Assembly: GCA_030831725.1 (NCBI GenBank)
Contig: JAURKN010000121.1
Span: 1 to 6,219 of the forward strand
DNA: 6,219 nucleotides
Reading direction: 5' to 3'
DNA from: Ferruginibacter sp.
GTDB lineage: Bacteria > Bacteroidota > Bacteroidia > Chitinophagales > Chitinophagaceae
The notes below the pieces were generated by a model that saw only the letters and a program-made list of their open reading frames with translations, did not search any database and was not told where the DNA came from. Below are positions 1 through 6,219 of the stretch, piece by piece. Both the position numbers and the translations under genes were made by a program. How positions within the stretch are numbered: position 1 is the stretch's first letter; each line of letters opens with the position of its first letter.

Positions 1-1133
1 TGCCTACACCACATGGATCATCTCTTTTCACTCGTGGAGAAACCCAATCACTCACAACAGTAACACTTGGAACACCATTGGACGAGTTGCTTGTAGAAAG
101 CGCTCACTCTTCTGAGTATACAAAATTCATCCTTCATTACAATTTCCCTCCATTCAGTACAGGTGAAGTGAAAATGATGAGAGGCGTGGGAAGGAGAGAG
201 GTCGGACATGGTAATCTCGCTATGCGTTCATTGAAAAAAATGATGCCAGGTAGCGATTATCCATACACAGTCAGGGTTGTCAGCGACATTTTGGAAAGTA
301 ATGGTTCATCATCAATGGCAACAGTATGTGCTGGATCTCTTGCTCTCATGGATGCTGGTGTTCCTTTGAAAAAACACGTGAGTGGAGTAGCTATGGGACT
401 TATTACCAAAGGAGACAAATTTGCGGTATTGACTGATATTCTCGGAGATGAAGATCATTTGGGTGATATGGATTTCAAAGTAACCGGAACCAAAGATGGT
501 ATTTGTGGTGTTCAGATGGATATCAAAGTGGATGGATTGAGTATGGATGTGATGAGACAAGCCCTTGCCCAGGCCAAGAAAGGTAGAATGCATATTTTGG
601 ATGCGATGTATAATTGTATGGCGCAACCTCGCGAAGACGTCAAGCCACACGCACCAAGAATGGTTAAAATAACCATCGATAAAGAATTTATCGGTGCCGT
701 TATCGGACCAGGTGGTAAAGTGATTCAGGAAATACAACGCGAAACCGGAGCTACCATCAATATTGAAGAGGTGAACAACCAAGGTGAAATCAGCATTTTC
801 TCGAAAGAAAAATCTTCTTTGGATAGGGCATTGTCTTGGATCAATGGTATAGTAGCGGTTCCTGAAATCGGAGAGACATACGAAGGAACAGTAAAGAGCA
901 TCAAAGAATTTGGTGCATTCGTTGAATTCCTACCTAAAAAAGAAGGTCTGTTGCACATCAGCGAAATCAGCTGGAAAAGACTGGAATCCATGGAAGGTAT
1001 TTTCAGAGAAGGTGATCGTGTGAAAGTCAAATTACTTGATGTTGATCCGAGAACCGGCAAATTCAAATTAAGCAGAAAAGCCCTGATGCCAAAGCCTGAG
1101 GCTCCTGCAAAACCGGAAAATGACAATAAATAA
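1..1133 (+). CDS. pnp: Polynucleotide phosphorylase, 3' part (5' end outside window)
   Basis: PNPase degrades RNA 3' to 5' by phosphorolysis, releasing nucleoside diphosphates, in the cytoplasm and often within a degradosome. The frame is open from the left edge (first full codon at nt 3) to TAA at 1131-1133, giving about 376 of the usual roughly 710 residues; the N-terminal RNase PH domain and the helical linker are missing. The visible part opens in the second RNase PH core with the family's FTRGET motif (27-44). It continues with the phosphate-site stretch SNGSSSMA (297-320) and DHLGDMDFK (453-479). The two Asp and the Lys there match the E. coli catalytic residues D486, D492 and K494. A KH domain follows (about 657-851, GPGG loop at 705-716), then an S1 domain (about 870-1079) and a short Pro/Lys-rich tail. 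Domain order and all visible catalytic residues are intact, so the enzyme should be active. A terminator follows directly. Confidence 0.97.
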   Translation, partial: PTPHGSSLFTRGETQSLTTVTLGTPLDELLVESAHSSEYTKFILHYNFPPFSTGEVKMMRGVGRREVGHGNLAMRSLKKMMPGSDYPYTVRVVSDILESNGSSSMATVCAGSLALMDAGVPLKKHVSGVAMGLITKGDKFAVLTDILGDEDHLGDMDFKVTGTKDGICGVQMDIKVDGLSMDVMRQALAQAKKGRMHILDAMYNCMAQPREDVKPHAPRMVKITIDKEFIGAVIGPGGKVIQEIQRETGATINIEEVNNQGEISIFSKEKSSLDRALSWINGIVAVPEIGETYEGTVKSIKEFGAFVEFLPKKEGLLHISEISWKRLESMEGIFREGDRVKVKLLDVDPRTGKFKLSRKALMPKPEAPAKPENDNK

Positions 1134-1146
1134 TTTCCTTTTTTAT

Positions 1147-1180
1147 AACTGCAATTCAAAAAAGAGTTGCAGTTTTTTTT
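1147..1180 (+). terminator. Intrinsic terminator after pnp
   Basis: The arms 1147-1157 and 1164-1174 pair over 11 bp with one T-G wobble (1155/1166). They enclose an A6 loop (1158-1163) and run into eight consecutive T (1173-1180). The hairpin starts 13 nt after the pnp stop. There is no matching A-run on the left, so it should act on plus-strand transcription only. It implies that prmA downstream is mostly transcribed from its own start or by read-through. Confidence 0.88.
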
Positions 1181-1210
1181 AGGAGGTATGTTGAGCCGAT
1201 CATTTTAAAA

Positions 1211-1235
1211 ACGAGACAACACATATACGAGACAA
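1211..1235 (+). repeat. Pair of 9-bp direct repeats before prmA
   Basis: ACGAGACAA occurs at 1211-1219 and again at 1227-1235, a 16-bp period, and the second copy ends 1 nt before the prmA ATG. Both copies are exact. The role is unknown: it could be a regulator or RNA-binding site, or chance in a short AT-rich spacer. Confidence 0.5.
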
Positions 1236-1236
1236 A

Positions 1237-2079
1237 ATGAAAAAATATCATTGCTTTAGTTTTGAAACAAAAAATGAGGAGGAATCGGAGATATTGATTG
1301 CTAAACTGGATATGTTGAACCCGATAGGTTTTAGCGAAGAAAATCAAATTTTGTCTGTCTATTTTGATGAGCATAATGTAAACAAATCGGAAATAGAAGC
1401 CATAGCGTCAGAAACGAATGTGACCTTTAGTGAGAGTGAGGAAAAAGAACAGAATTGGAATGCTGATTGGGAAAGTAGCTTCGAACCTATATCAGTATAT
1501 GACACGGAAGACAATTCCCTTTTTGCTTTTGTGAGGGCTTCATTTCACGAAAAAAACAGTCTTGCCAAATACGACCTGGAAATCACACCGAAAATGAGCT
1601 TCGGAACAGGACACCATGCCACTACCTATCTAATGATGGAGACGATGAGGTCAATTGATTTCAATGGTAAACATTTGATTGATTTCGGGACAGGAACAGG
1701 AGTTTTGGCTATTTTGGCTGAAAAAATGGGGGCTCAAAAAATAATTGCGATTGATAACGACGACTGGAGTTTGGAAAATACCAGTGAAAACCTCAAAAAC
1801 AATCATTGCAATAAATCAGTACTTGTAAAAGCAGATGCCTTAGTTACAGAATCAACCGAAGAAGTCGATGTTATACTCGCCAATATCAATTTCAACGTAA
1901 TCGTGGAGAATTTGGAGAACATCAAAAAACACACCAAAAAAAGTGGTATTGTTTTATTCAGTGGTATACTGGAAAATGACGTTCCTCAGTTGACAGAAAT
2001 CCTTAAAAATCATGGAATTTACACTGATCAAGTCAAAATTAAGAATGGTTGGGCTATGCTTAAAACCACTGCTTATTAA
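1237..2079 (+). CDS. prmA: Ribosomal protein L11 methyltransferase
   Basis: PrmA uses S-adenosylmethionine to trimethylate the N-terminal and lysine amino groups of ribosomal protein L11, in the cytoplasm. The 280-residue product is slightly shorter than the E. coli enzyme (about 293). Residues 1-80 fit the small L11-recognition domain, which is weakly conserved. The PrmA signature FGTGHHATT is at 122-130. The class I methyltransferase SAM-binding loop DFGTGTGVL is at 149-157, with the acidic end of the next strand (AIDND) at 171-175. LANI at 214-217 occupies the motif IV position, where many related enzymes have NPPY. The ATG at 1237 is favoured because the preceding GACAAA is A-rich, as is common in Bacteroidota, and because MKKYHCFSF leads straight into the domain. 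It is separated from pnp by a terminator and from plsY by 75 nt. I see no consensus promoter before it. Confidence 0.95.
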   Translation: MKKYHCFSFETKNEEESEILIAKLDMLNPIGFSEENQILSVYFDEHNVNKSEIEAIASETNVTFSESEEKEQNWNADWESSFEPISVYDTEDNSLFAFVRASFHEKNSLAKYDLEITPKMSFGTGHHATTYLMMETMRSIDFNGKHLIDFGTGTGVLAILAEKMGAQKIIAIDNDDWSLENTSENLKNNHCNKSVLVKADALVTESTEEVDVILANINFNVIVENLENIKKHTKKSGIVLFSGILENDVPQLTEILKNHGIYTDQVKIKNGWAMLKTTAY

Positions 2080-2116
2080 ACACAGGTCATCATAATTAAT
2101 GTCGATTAGCGTTATT

Positions 2117-2140
2117 TTTTCATTAATTTTTCATTAATTT
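2117..2140 (+). repeat. 11-bp tandem repeat before plsY
   Basis: TTTTCATTAAT is present at 2117-2127 and immediately again at 2128-2138, with the match running 2 nt further. The second copy overlaps TTAATTTG (2134-2141), which differs at one position from the Bacteroidota -7 box TAnnTTTG and lies 13 nt before the plsY ATG. No TTG or TTTG stands at the expected distance upstream, so the promoter reading is weak. The duplication itself is seen directly. Confidence 0.45.
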
Positions 2141-2154
2141 GCCTTACAACAAGC

Positions 2155-2802
2155 ATGAAAGAAATTCTTTTGGTCATACTAGCTTACTTCATCGGGTCCA
2201 TTCCAACGGCTCTGATTATCAGTAAGTCTTTCTTTAATATTGATATTCGGGACTATGGTAGCGGAAATATGGGCGCTACCAATGCGTTCAGAATTCTAGG
2301 TGCAAAATGGGGTACCCTGATAATGGCCTTGGACATTATTAAAGGCATGCTCGCCGTCGGACTTTGCTATTTCATGCCTCATTACATGGAAAACGACATA
2401 CAGCAAACCAATTTCATGATAGCACTTGGATTGGCAGCTGTCATAGGGCATATCTTTCCGGTGTTCGCTGAATTTAAAGGTGGAAAAGGAGTGGCTACAT
2501 TATTAGGTATGTTACTTGCAGTTCAACCATTGGTAGCAGTAGCCTGCTTGGGTGTATTCATTATTGTTCTTTTTCTGACACGTTATGTATCACTCAGTTC
2601 CATACTGGGGGCGATCATGTTACCCATTTCTGTGATTTGGATATGGAATGACGATGTATTGACATACCGAATATTTGCTGTTGTGGTGGCTTTTCTCGTC
2701 ATCATCACTCACCAAAAAAACATCGGAAGACTTATTAAAGGCGCCGAAACAAGAGTTCCCATCCTTAGATACCGCGATAGAAAAGGGAAAAACAAAAAAT
2801 AA
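2155..2802 (+). CDS. plsY: Acyl-phosphate:glycerol-3-phosphate acyltransferase
   Basis: PlsY is an integral inner-membrane enzyme that moves the acyl group from acyl-phosphate (made by PlsX) to position 1 of glycerol-3-phosphate, the first step of phospholipid synthesis. The 215-residue length is normal for the family. All three conserved cytoplasmic motifs are present: GSGNMGATNAFR at 35-46, the Gly-rich stretch around EFKGGKGVAT at 106-115, and HQKNIGRLIKGAE at 186-198. Hydrophobic segments at about 2-22, 53-73, 86-104, 115-142, 147-164 and 172-185 fit a multi-pass protein with few charged residues inside the helices. The C-terminus is very basic (RYRDRKGKNKK) and probably cytoplasmic. The ATG at 2155 starts just before the first helix. 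plsX is not in the window. No clear terminator follows. Confidence 0.96.
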   Translation: MKEILLVILAYFIGSIPTALIISKSFFNIDIRDYGSGNMGATNAFRILGAKWGTLIMALDIIKGMLAVGLCYFMPHYMENDIQQTNFMIALGLAAVIGHIFPVFAEFKGGKGVATLLGMLLAVQPLVAVACLGVFIIVLFLTRYVSLSSILGAIMLPISVIWIWNDDVLTYRIFAVVVAFLVIITHQKNIGRLIKGAETRVPILRYRDRKGKNKK

Positions 2803-2864
2803 TCTTCCCTAGAGACTTTTTCGCAGCAACTAGTTAAATATTATCCCGTTTTTTGGTCATTTTC

Positions 2865-2895
2865 TTTGAACAATGACAATTTTTGAATACCTTTG
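2865..2895 (+). promoter_or_regulatory. Bacteroidota-type promoter for the DUF3052-like gene
   Basis: TTTG at 2865-2868 (-33 box) and TACCTTTG at 2888-2895 (-7 box) are separated by 19 nt. This is a full match to the TTTG/TTG, 17-23 nt, TAnnTTTG consensus of the primary sigma factor in this phylum. The start of transcription should fall near 2901-2903, which leaves a leader of about 87 nt before the ATG at 2990. It is the best promoter match in the window. Confidence 0.78.
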
Positions 2896-2929
2896 CATTC
2901 CCCCTTTGAATACAATCTAAGTTGATTGA

Positions 2930-2977
2930 ATGGTCATGAAGATGATTGATCGTAATATGTTACGACTTCAAAACTAA
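2930..2977 (+). other. Possible 15-codon leader ORF
   Basis: Within the predicted leader, an ATG at 2930 opens a frame encoding MVMKMIDRNMLRLQN and closes at TAA 2975-2977, 12 nt before the main ATG and in the same frame. It holds four Met codons. A perfect 6-bp inverted repeat with a 4-nt loop (2950-2965) lies inside it. No ribosome-binding signal supports translation, and an ORF this short can arise by chance, so it is only a candidate leader peptide. Confidence 0.2.
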
Positions 2978-2989
2978 AACTCTTTTTTT

Positions 2990-3481
2990 ATGGCAAATCC
3001 AACTGTGTTCGAGAAGCTTCAGTACAACAATGAAAAAAACTTGTTGATTCAGGGCCTGCCTTCCTCATTGGAAAAGCAATTCATCAAACTATCCTTTGCC
3101 AAAAGTGTTACTCCTTTATTAAGATCAAGAAAAGTTGATTTTGCCATAGTTTTCGCTGTTTCTCAAAAACAACTTTGTGGAATATTGAACGAAATCATGT
3201 CTGCTTTATCTCCTGATGCCAAACTTTGGATTTCTTATCCAAAACCTACTGCAAAAATAGTCAGCGACTTATGCAGAGAAGCCCATTGGCAGGTAATGGA
3301 TGATCATAATTTGAATCATATCCAACAAATCGAATTGGACAATGTTTGGTGTGCTACACAGTTCTCTTTTACATACTCAGGCAAACAGAGCATTCAACCC
3401 AAAACCACAGAGGTTGAAATCGAAAGACCAAAGTCAAGAAGAGTATCCACCAGAAGTCGGGTGAAAGAAGTCGCATATTGA
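2990..3481 (+). CDS. DUF3052-like protein of unknown function
   Basis: The product has 163 residues, no signal peptide and no membrane segment, and so is probably cytoplasmic. Its layout resembles DUF3052 proteins. A strand around 48-56 (VDFAIVFAV) is followed by a helix at about 58-73. Then comes a SALSPDAKLWISYPKP stretch (71-86), comparable to the family's 'ALxxGGxLWxxxPK' pattern. A helix follows (88-98), and the segment ends with LDNVWCATQF (116-125), comparable to the final 'DxWSAxRF' strand. The family assignment rests on remembered pattern similarity, not on a search. Residues 132-163 form a charged, probably disordered tail rich in Arg, Lys and Ser (ERPKSRRVSTRSRVKE), which might bind nucleic acid. 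I do not know the function. The ATG at 2990 follows a run of seven T, unlike the A-rich contexts of prmA and the TPR gene. The gene has its own promoter and runs into dnaG tail to tail. Confidence 0.85.
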   Translation: MANPTVFEKLQYNNEKNLLIQGLPSSLEKQFIKLSFAKSVTPLLRSRKVDFAIVFAVSQKQLCGILNEIMSALSPDAKLWISYPKPTAKIVSDLCREAHWQVMDDHNLNHIQQIELDNVWCATQFSFTYSGKQSIQPKTTEVEIERPKSRRVSTRSRVKEVAY

Positions 3482-3497
3482 ATCAATGCCAATTGAT
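3482..3497. other. Small inverted repeat filling the convergent gap
   Basis: ATCAAT (3482-3487) and ATTGAT (3492-3497) form a perfect 6-bp, AT-rich stem with a GCCA loop. It takes up exactly the 16 nt between the stop codon of the DUF3052-like gene and that of dnaG. Neither strand has a T-run after it, so it is at best a weak, non-canonical bidirectional terminator. Confidence 0.25.
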
Positions 3498-5441
3498 CTA
3501 AGACTTATAGATTACTGTCCCTCTTTTTTGTGACAGTGTATTTTCCATGTTTTTCAATAGTTGATGGGTTTGAAGTATGAGCAGTTGCTGTTCAGGATCT
3601 TTTGTTTTCTCCAACTCAGCCTGGTTTTCCGCCATCAATTTCTTTATTTTCCTCAATTGCAGATAATACAAGTTTGATAATATTTCTTCGCGATAGAGAT
3701 CATCTCTTTTTGGTATGATCGCTTGGTAATGCTCTTCCCATTTTGGACTCAAATCTGGTTCGTTTTCCATGATTCGAATCAATTCTCTTTGAAGCTCTTG
3801 GTCTTCATGATACATGAAGTCTTTGAGGGTGGGGGATTGCCCATCGCTGATCATGGATCGATATGAGTTCAGAATGGAAATGAATTTATCATTTTGGATT
3901 TGTTGCATAAGCTCCAGTTCATCCAATTCTGAAAAAATGAAATCGGCAACTGTTTTTTCATCATCCCAATTTTTGGTTCCGAATTCAATCAAACTCCTCA
4001 CAATAGCCTGTTCATGGCGTTGGTCTTTCTCAACAAGATCAGAAATGTACTGATCAACTTGGTGATTTGTTTGTCCATCGTCAAACGGAATAGATTCGGT
4101 TTGAAAGTTTTGTTGTTGTTCTTTTCCGATTTTATCTCTCAGAAATTTGTTCACAAGAGCATTGAAACCGGATTCTTCAATATTAAGCATCTCCGAAACC
4201 CTCCTAACATAATCCTGACGTTTGGCAAAATCTTCCGTTTTATTGATCTTGGAAAGGGTTTCAGCCATTTGTTGAACAATATTGGATCGTTTGACACTGT
4301 CGTTTTGAGCATCTTTCAATGCCACATCCAATTGAAACAGGATGAAATCCTTTTTTTCGCGGCTAACAAAAGCTTTGAAATCTGATGCGCCAATCTTTTT
4401 TACATAGCTGTCTGGATCCTCATTGTCAGGGATCAGCACCAATTTGACATTCAGTCCTTCTTCGAGAGCAAGATCAAGCCCCCTCATGGCTGCTTTAATA
4501 CCCGCTCCGTCGCCATCGTAAATGATGGTTAAATTGGGGGTGTATTTTTTTATGAGCCTGAGTTGGTCTGTTGTTAATGACGTGCCGCCACTGGCCACCA
4601 CATTTTCAACACCAGCCTGGTGCAGACTCACTACATCGGTATATCCTTCGACCAGCAAACACTCATTTGCCTTATCAATGGCGGATTTGGCAAAATAGGC
4701 GCCATATAAAATTTTGCTTTTGACGTAGAGTTCGTTTTCCGGGGTATTGATGTATTTCGGAGCACGGTCGTTTGATTTGATGATCCTCGCTCCAAAACCG
4801 ATAACCTTTCCACTTTGATTGTGTATGGGAAATATAATCCTACCTCGGTAATTGTCCTGCCATTGTCCATCCCGTTGAACAATCAGCCCGGCCTTGTTCA
4901 TAATCTCAGGGTTGTATAGTGCGGCAATGGCTGACTGAGCCAATGCGTCTCTTGCACCCGGATTATAACCAATTTGAAATTTTTCTATGATTTCAGGAGT
5001 GAATCCTCGTTCTGTTAGATAACTCAAGGCAATATCAATCCCTTCCTCCGTATCGCGCAGTTGATCTCTAAAAAAATCCCTGGCATAATGGTTTACGATA
5101 AAAAGACTCTCGGTTACTTGTTGATATGCTTTTGCCTCAGGACTACTTTCCGTTTCCTCGATGGTGATATTGTATTTATTGGCAAGCCATCTTAATGTTT
5201 CAACATAGCTATACTTCTCATGGTCCATGATGAAACCGATGGTATTCCCGCTTTTCCCACATCCGAAACATTTATAAATCTCTTTAGAGGGAGAAACCGT
5301 AAACGAAGGTGTTTTTTCATTGTGAAACGGACAATTTCCCAAATAATTGGTCCCTCTTTTTTTCAACTTGACAAAACCGCCGATGATTTCGATGATGTCT
5401 ATTTTGCCCTGTATGTGTTGTATGGTTTCCTTGCTGATCAT
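3498..5441 (-). CDS. dnaG: DNA primase
   Basis: DnaG makes the short RNA primers for lagging-strand synthesis, working with the replicative helicase at the fork. The 647-residue product has the full bacterial layout. An N-terminal CHC2 zinc ribbon has ligands C37, H40, C58 and C61 (NCPFHNEKTPSF, then CFGCGKSG). The catalytic core carries YRGRIIFPI at 198-206 and PKYINTPE at 228-235. The Toprim fold has EGYTD at 265-269, YDGDGAG at 308-314 and EDPDSYV at 341-347. The acidic metal ligands E265, D269, D309 and D311 fall at the E. coli numbers, with D342 and D344 matching E. coli D345 and D347. The part from about 450 onward is poorly conserved, acidic and helical, as expected for the helicase-binding domain. 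The ATG at 5439-5441 gives the standard N-terminus before the zinc ribbon. The gene stands alone here, outside an rpsU-dnaG-rpoD type cluster. Confidence 0.97.
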   Translation of the reverse strand: MISKETIQHIQGKIDIIEIIGGFVKLKKRGTNYLGNCPFHNEKTPSFTVSPSKEIYKCFGCGKSGNTIGFIMDHEKYSYVETLRWLANKYNITIEETESSPEAKAYQQVTESLFIVNHYARDFFRDQLRDTEEGIDIALSYLTERGFTPEIIEKFQIGYNPGARDALAQSAIAALYNPEIMNKAGLIVQRDGQWQDNYRGRIIFPIHNQSGKVIGFGARIIKSNDRAPKYINTPENELYVKSKILYGAYFAKSAIDKANECLLVEGYTDVVSLHQAGVENVVASGGTSLTTDQLRLIKKYTPNLTIIYDGDGAGIKAAMRGLDLALEEGLNVKLVLIPDNEDPDSYVKKIGASDFKAFVSREKKDFILFQLDVALKDAQNDSVKRSNIVQQMAETLSKINKTEDFAKRQDYVRRVSEMLNIEESGFNALVNKFLRDKIGKEQQQNFQTESIPFDDGQTNHQVDQYISDLVEKDQRHEQAIVRSLIEFGTKNWDDEKTVADFIFSELDELELMQQIQNDKFISILNSYRSMISDGQSPTLKDFMYHEDQELQRELIRIMENEPDLSPKWEEHYQAIIPKRDDLYREEILSNLYYLQLRKIKKLMAENQAELEKTKDPEQQLLILQTHQLLKNMENTLSQKRGTVIYKS

Positions 5442-5487
5442 AAATAAAACGATATAAAGATAAGTCAGACCGGGCTTTAATAAAATT

Positions 5488-5516
5488 CAAAAATCCATTA
5501 ACAGAATAATGTCAAA
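5488..5516 (-). promoter_or_regulatory. Candidate dnaG promoter
   Basis: On the minus strand, TTTG (plus coordinates 5513-5516) is followed after 17 nt by GATTTTTG (5488-5495), which matches TAnnTTTG except at its first base. Transcription would begin about 40 nt before the dnaG ATG. The region is very AT-rich, so near matches are easy to find by chance. Confidence 0.35.
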
Positions 5517-5530
5517 TAATTAATTAAATC

Positions 5531-5555
5531 TGGATTCATTTTTGACTTGGATTCA
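5531..5555 (+). repeat. Direct repeat TGGATTCA before the TPR gene
   Basis: TGGATTCA occurs at 5531-5538 and 5548-5555, 17 bp apart. The two copies flank or overlap the candidate -33 element of the plus-strand promoter. That spacing would place them on roughly similar faces of the helix, so an operator is possible but unproven. Confidence 0.4.
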
Positions 5556-5574
5556 AAGGAAACCGATAACTTTA
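5541..5574 (+). promoter_or_regulatory. Candidate promoter of the TPR gene
   Basis: TAACTTTA at 5567-5574 matches TAnnTTTG except for the last base. A -33 element could be TTTG at 5541-5544 (22 nt away) or TTG at 5547-5549 (17 nt away). Transcription would begin near 5581, giving a leader of only about 12 nt before the ATG at 5593. Confidence 0.45.
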
Positions 5575-5592
5575 CGACCAAAATTCTAAAAA

Positions 5593-6219
5593 ATGAAGAA
5601 ATTGTTTTTTGTCCTGGTTGTATTTCTTTCGTCATTCGTTTCATATGCCCAGAATCTGGAAGACATCAATGAAATGCTCGTTCTCAAAAAGCTGAAAGAC
5701 GCTAAAGCGGGCATTGACAAATACCTAATCAATCCCAAAAAAGCCAATGACTCCGAAGGCTGGTATATGAAAGGACGAGTATATAATGCCTATGCAAGAG
5801 ACTCATCGGTTTCCAACAAAGAGAAACTCGAACTGACGAATGCTGCAGTGGACGCTTTCAAAAAAAACCAGGAACTGGATAAGAAAGACGTGAGAATGAA
5901 AGAGGAGAACAATGTTTCTTATTTCGAGGCCTATATCATGTACTATAATCTTGGTATTTCTAATTTTAATGAAAAAGATTTTGAAGGTGCATTCCAGGCA
6001 TTCAAAAAAACCAATGAACTGAAAGATTTCTTGATTTCCAAGAATTATTCCTACGATCAAATCTCTTTGGTTCCTTTTGACACGGCAATGATCATCAATA
6101 TCGCCATTTGTGCAAAGAATGCGAATCGTGAAGCCGATTTTCTGTATTACTATAGCAAAATTCCGGAAGCCAATATCGGTGGAAAAGAATACAAAGAAGT
6201 ATATCAGTTTTTACTGGAA
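5593..6219 (+). CDS. Exported TPR-like protein, 5' part (3' end outside window)
   Basis: The frame opens at ATG 5593 (context CTAAAAA, A-rich) and stays open for 209 codons to the window edge. Residues 1-19 form a classic Sec signal peptide: KK, a hydrophobic core LFFVLVVFL, then SSFVSYA with likely cleavage before Q20. The mature part is helical and charged, with TPR-like helix pairs. One is at about 54-97 (WYMKGRVYNAYA, then AAVDAFKKNQEL, with a loop between them). Another, close to the TPR consensus, is at about 111-144 (YNLGISNFNEKDFEGAFQAFKKT). A looser one is at about 163-192. TPR units bind proteins or peptides, so a periplasmic or envelope scaffold role is likely. No lipobox Cys follows the signal, so it is not a lipoprotein. 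The true length, later repeats and any C-terminal domain cannot be seen. It diverges from dnaG; I do not recognise a specific named family. Confidence 0.85.
   Translation, partial: MKKLFFVLVVFLSSFVSYAQNLEDINEMLVLKKLKDAKAGIDKYLINPKKANDSEGWYMKGRVYNAYARDSSVSNKEKLELTNAAVDAFKKNQELDKKDVRMKEENNVSYFEAYIMYYNLGISNFNEKDFEGAFQAFKKTNELKDFLISKNYSYDQISLVPFDTAMIINIAICAKNANREADFLYYYSKIPEANIGGKEYKEVYQFLLE

Noticed and set aside
312..1159. Minus-strand open frames of 144 and 156 codons opposite pnp
   Set aside because: The plus-strand frame carries all PNPase motifs across this stretch, and the minus-strand products show no recognisable domain or start context, so these are shadows.
1188..1208. Six-codon ORF just after AGGAGGT
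   Set aside because: The ATG begins only 1 nt after AGGAGG, too close for a working Shine-Dalgarno site, and a six-codon frame carries no evidence of its own.
2784..2810. Possible hairpin AGGGAA / TTCCCT at the end of plsY
   Set aside because: The stem is only 6 bp with a 15-nt loop, it overlaps the stop codon, and the following T-run is displaced, so it is not a convincing terminator.
3514..3537. Inverted repeat ACTGTC / GACAGT
   Set aside because: It lies inside the last codons of dnaG, has a 12-nt loop and no T-run after the stem on either strand, so coding sequence explains it.
3814..4385. Plus-strand open frames opposite the dnaG 3' half
   Set aside because: They lie antisense to the conserved dnaG frame and encode Ser/Phe/Ile-rich products with no domain, as expected from the reverse of a Lys/Glu-rich gene.
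1..6219. Mobile element, defence system, toxin-antitoxin pair, CRISPR array or riboswitch
   Set aside because: I read both strands for transposase or integrase motifs, spaced repeats, small toxin-like gene pairs and structured leaders, and found none. Every gene but two belongs to a core family.

Overview
The window reads as ordinary chromosomal housekeeping DNA from a member of the Bacteroidota. Three things suggest this: the protein sequences look most like that phylum; Shine-Dalgarno sites are absent before most genes; and at least one upstream region carries the phylum's own promoter type (TTTG, 19 nt, TAnnTTTG). The sequence does not settle the family or genus. Coding density is high, no gap exceeds 190 nt, and I see no insertion sequence, prophage, CRISPR array, tRNA or rRNA.

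Layout, left to right. The 3' half of pnp (polynucleotide phosphorylase) enters from the left edge and ends at a clear intrinsic terminator. Next come prmA (methyltransferase for ribosomal protein L11) and plsY (membrane glycerol-3-phosphate acyltransferase), both on the plus strand. After a 187-nt gap holding the best promoter in the window there is a small gene for a DUF3052-like protein of unknown function. It meets dnaG (DNA primase, minus strand) tail to tail, with only 16 nt between the stop codons. A 151-nt AT-rich divergent promoter region separates dnaG from a plus-strand gene for an exported TPR-like protein, which runs off the right edge.

The genes serve RNA turnover (pnp), ribosome modification (prmA), phospholipid synthesis (plsY) and replication priming (dnaG). 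They look like a row of independently transcribed core genes, not one pathway or operon: pnp has its own terminator, and the DUF3052-like gene, dnaG and the TPR gene each have a recognisable or plausible promoter.

I did not find a convincing new biological system. The points most worth a second look are small: a 15-codon open frame in the leader of the DUF3052-like gene, short direct repeats in front of prmA, plsY and the TPR gene, and the two genes without a firm function (DUF3052-like and TPR-like).
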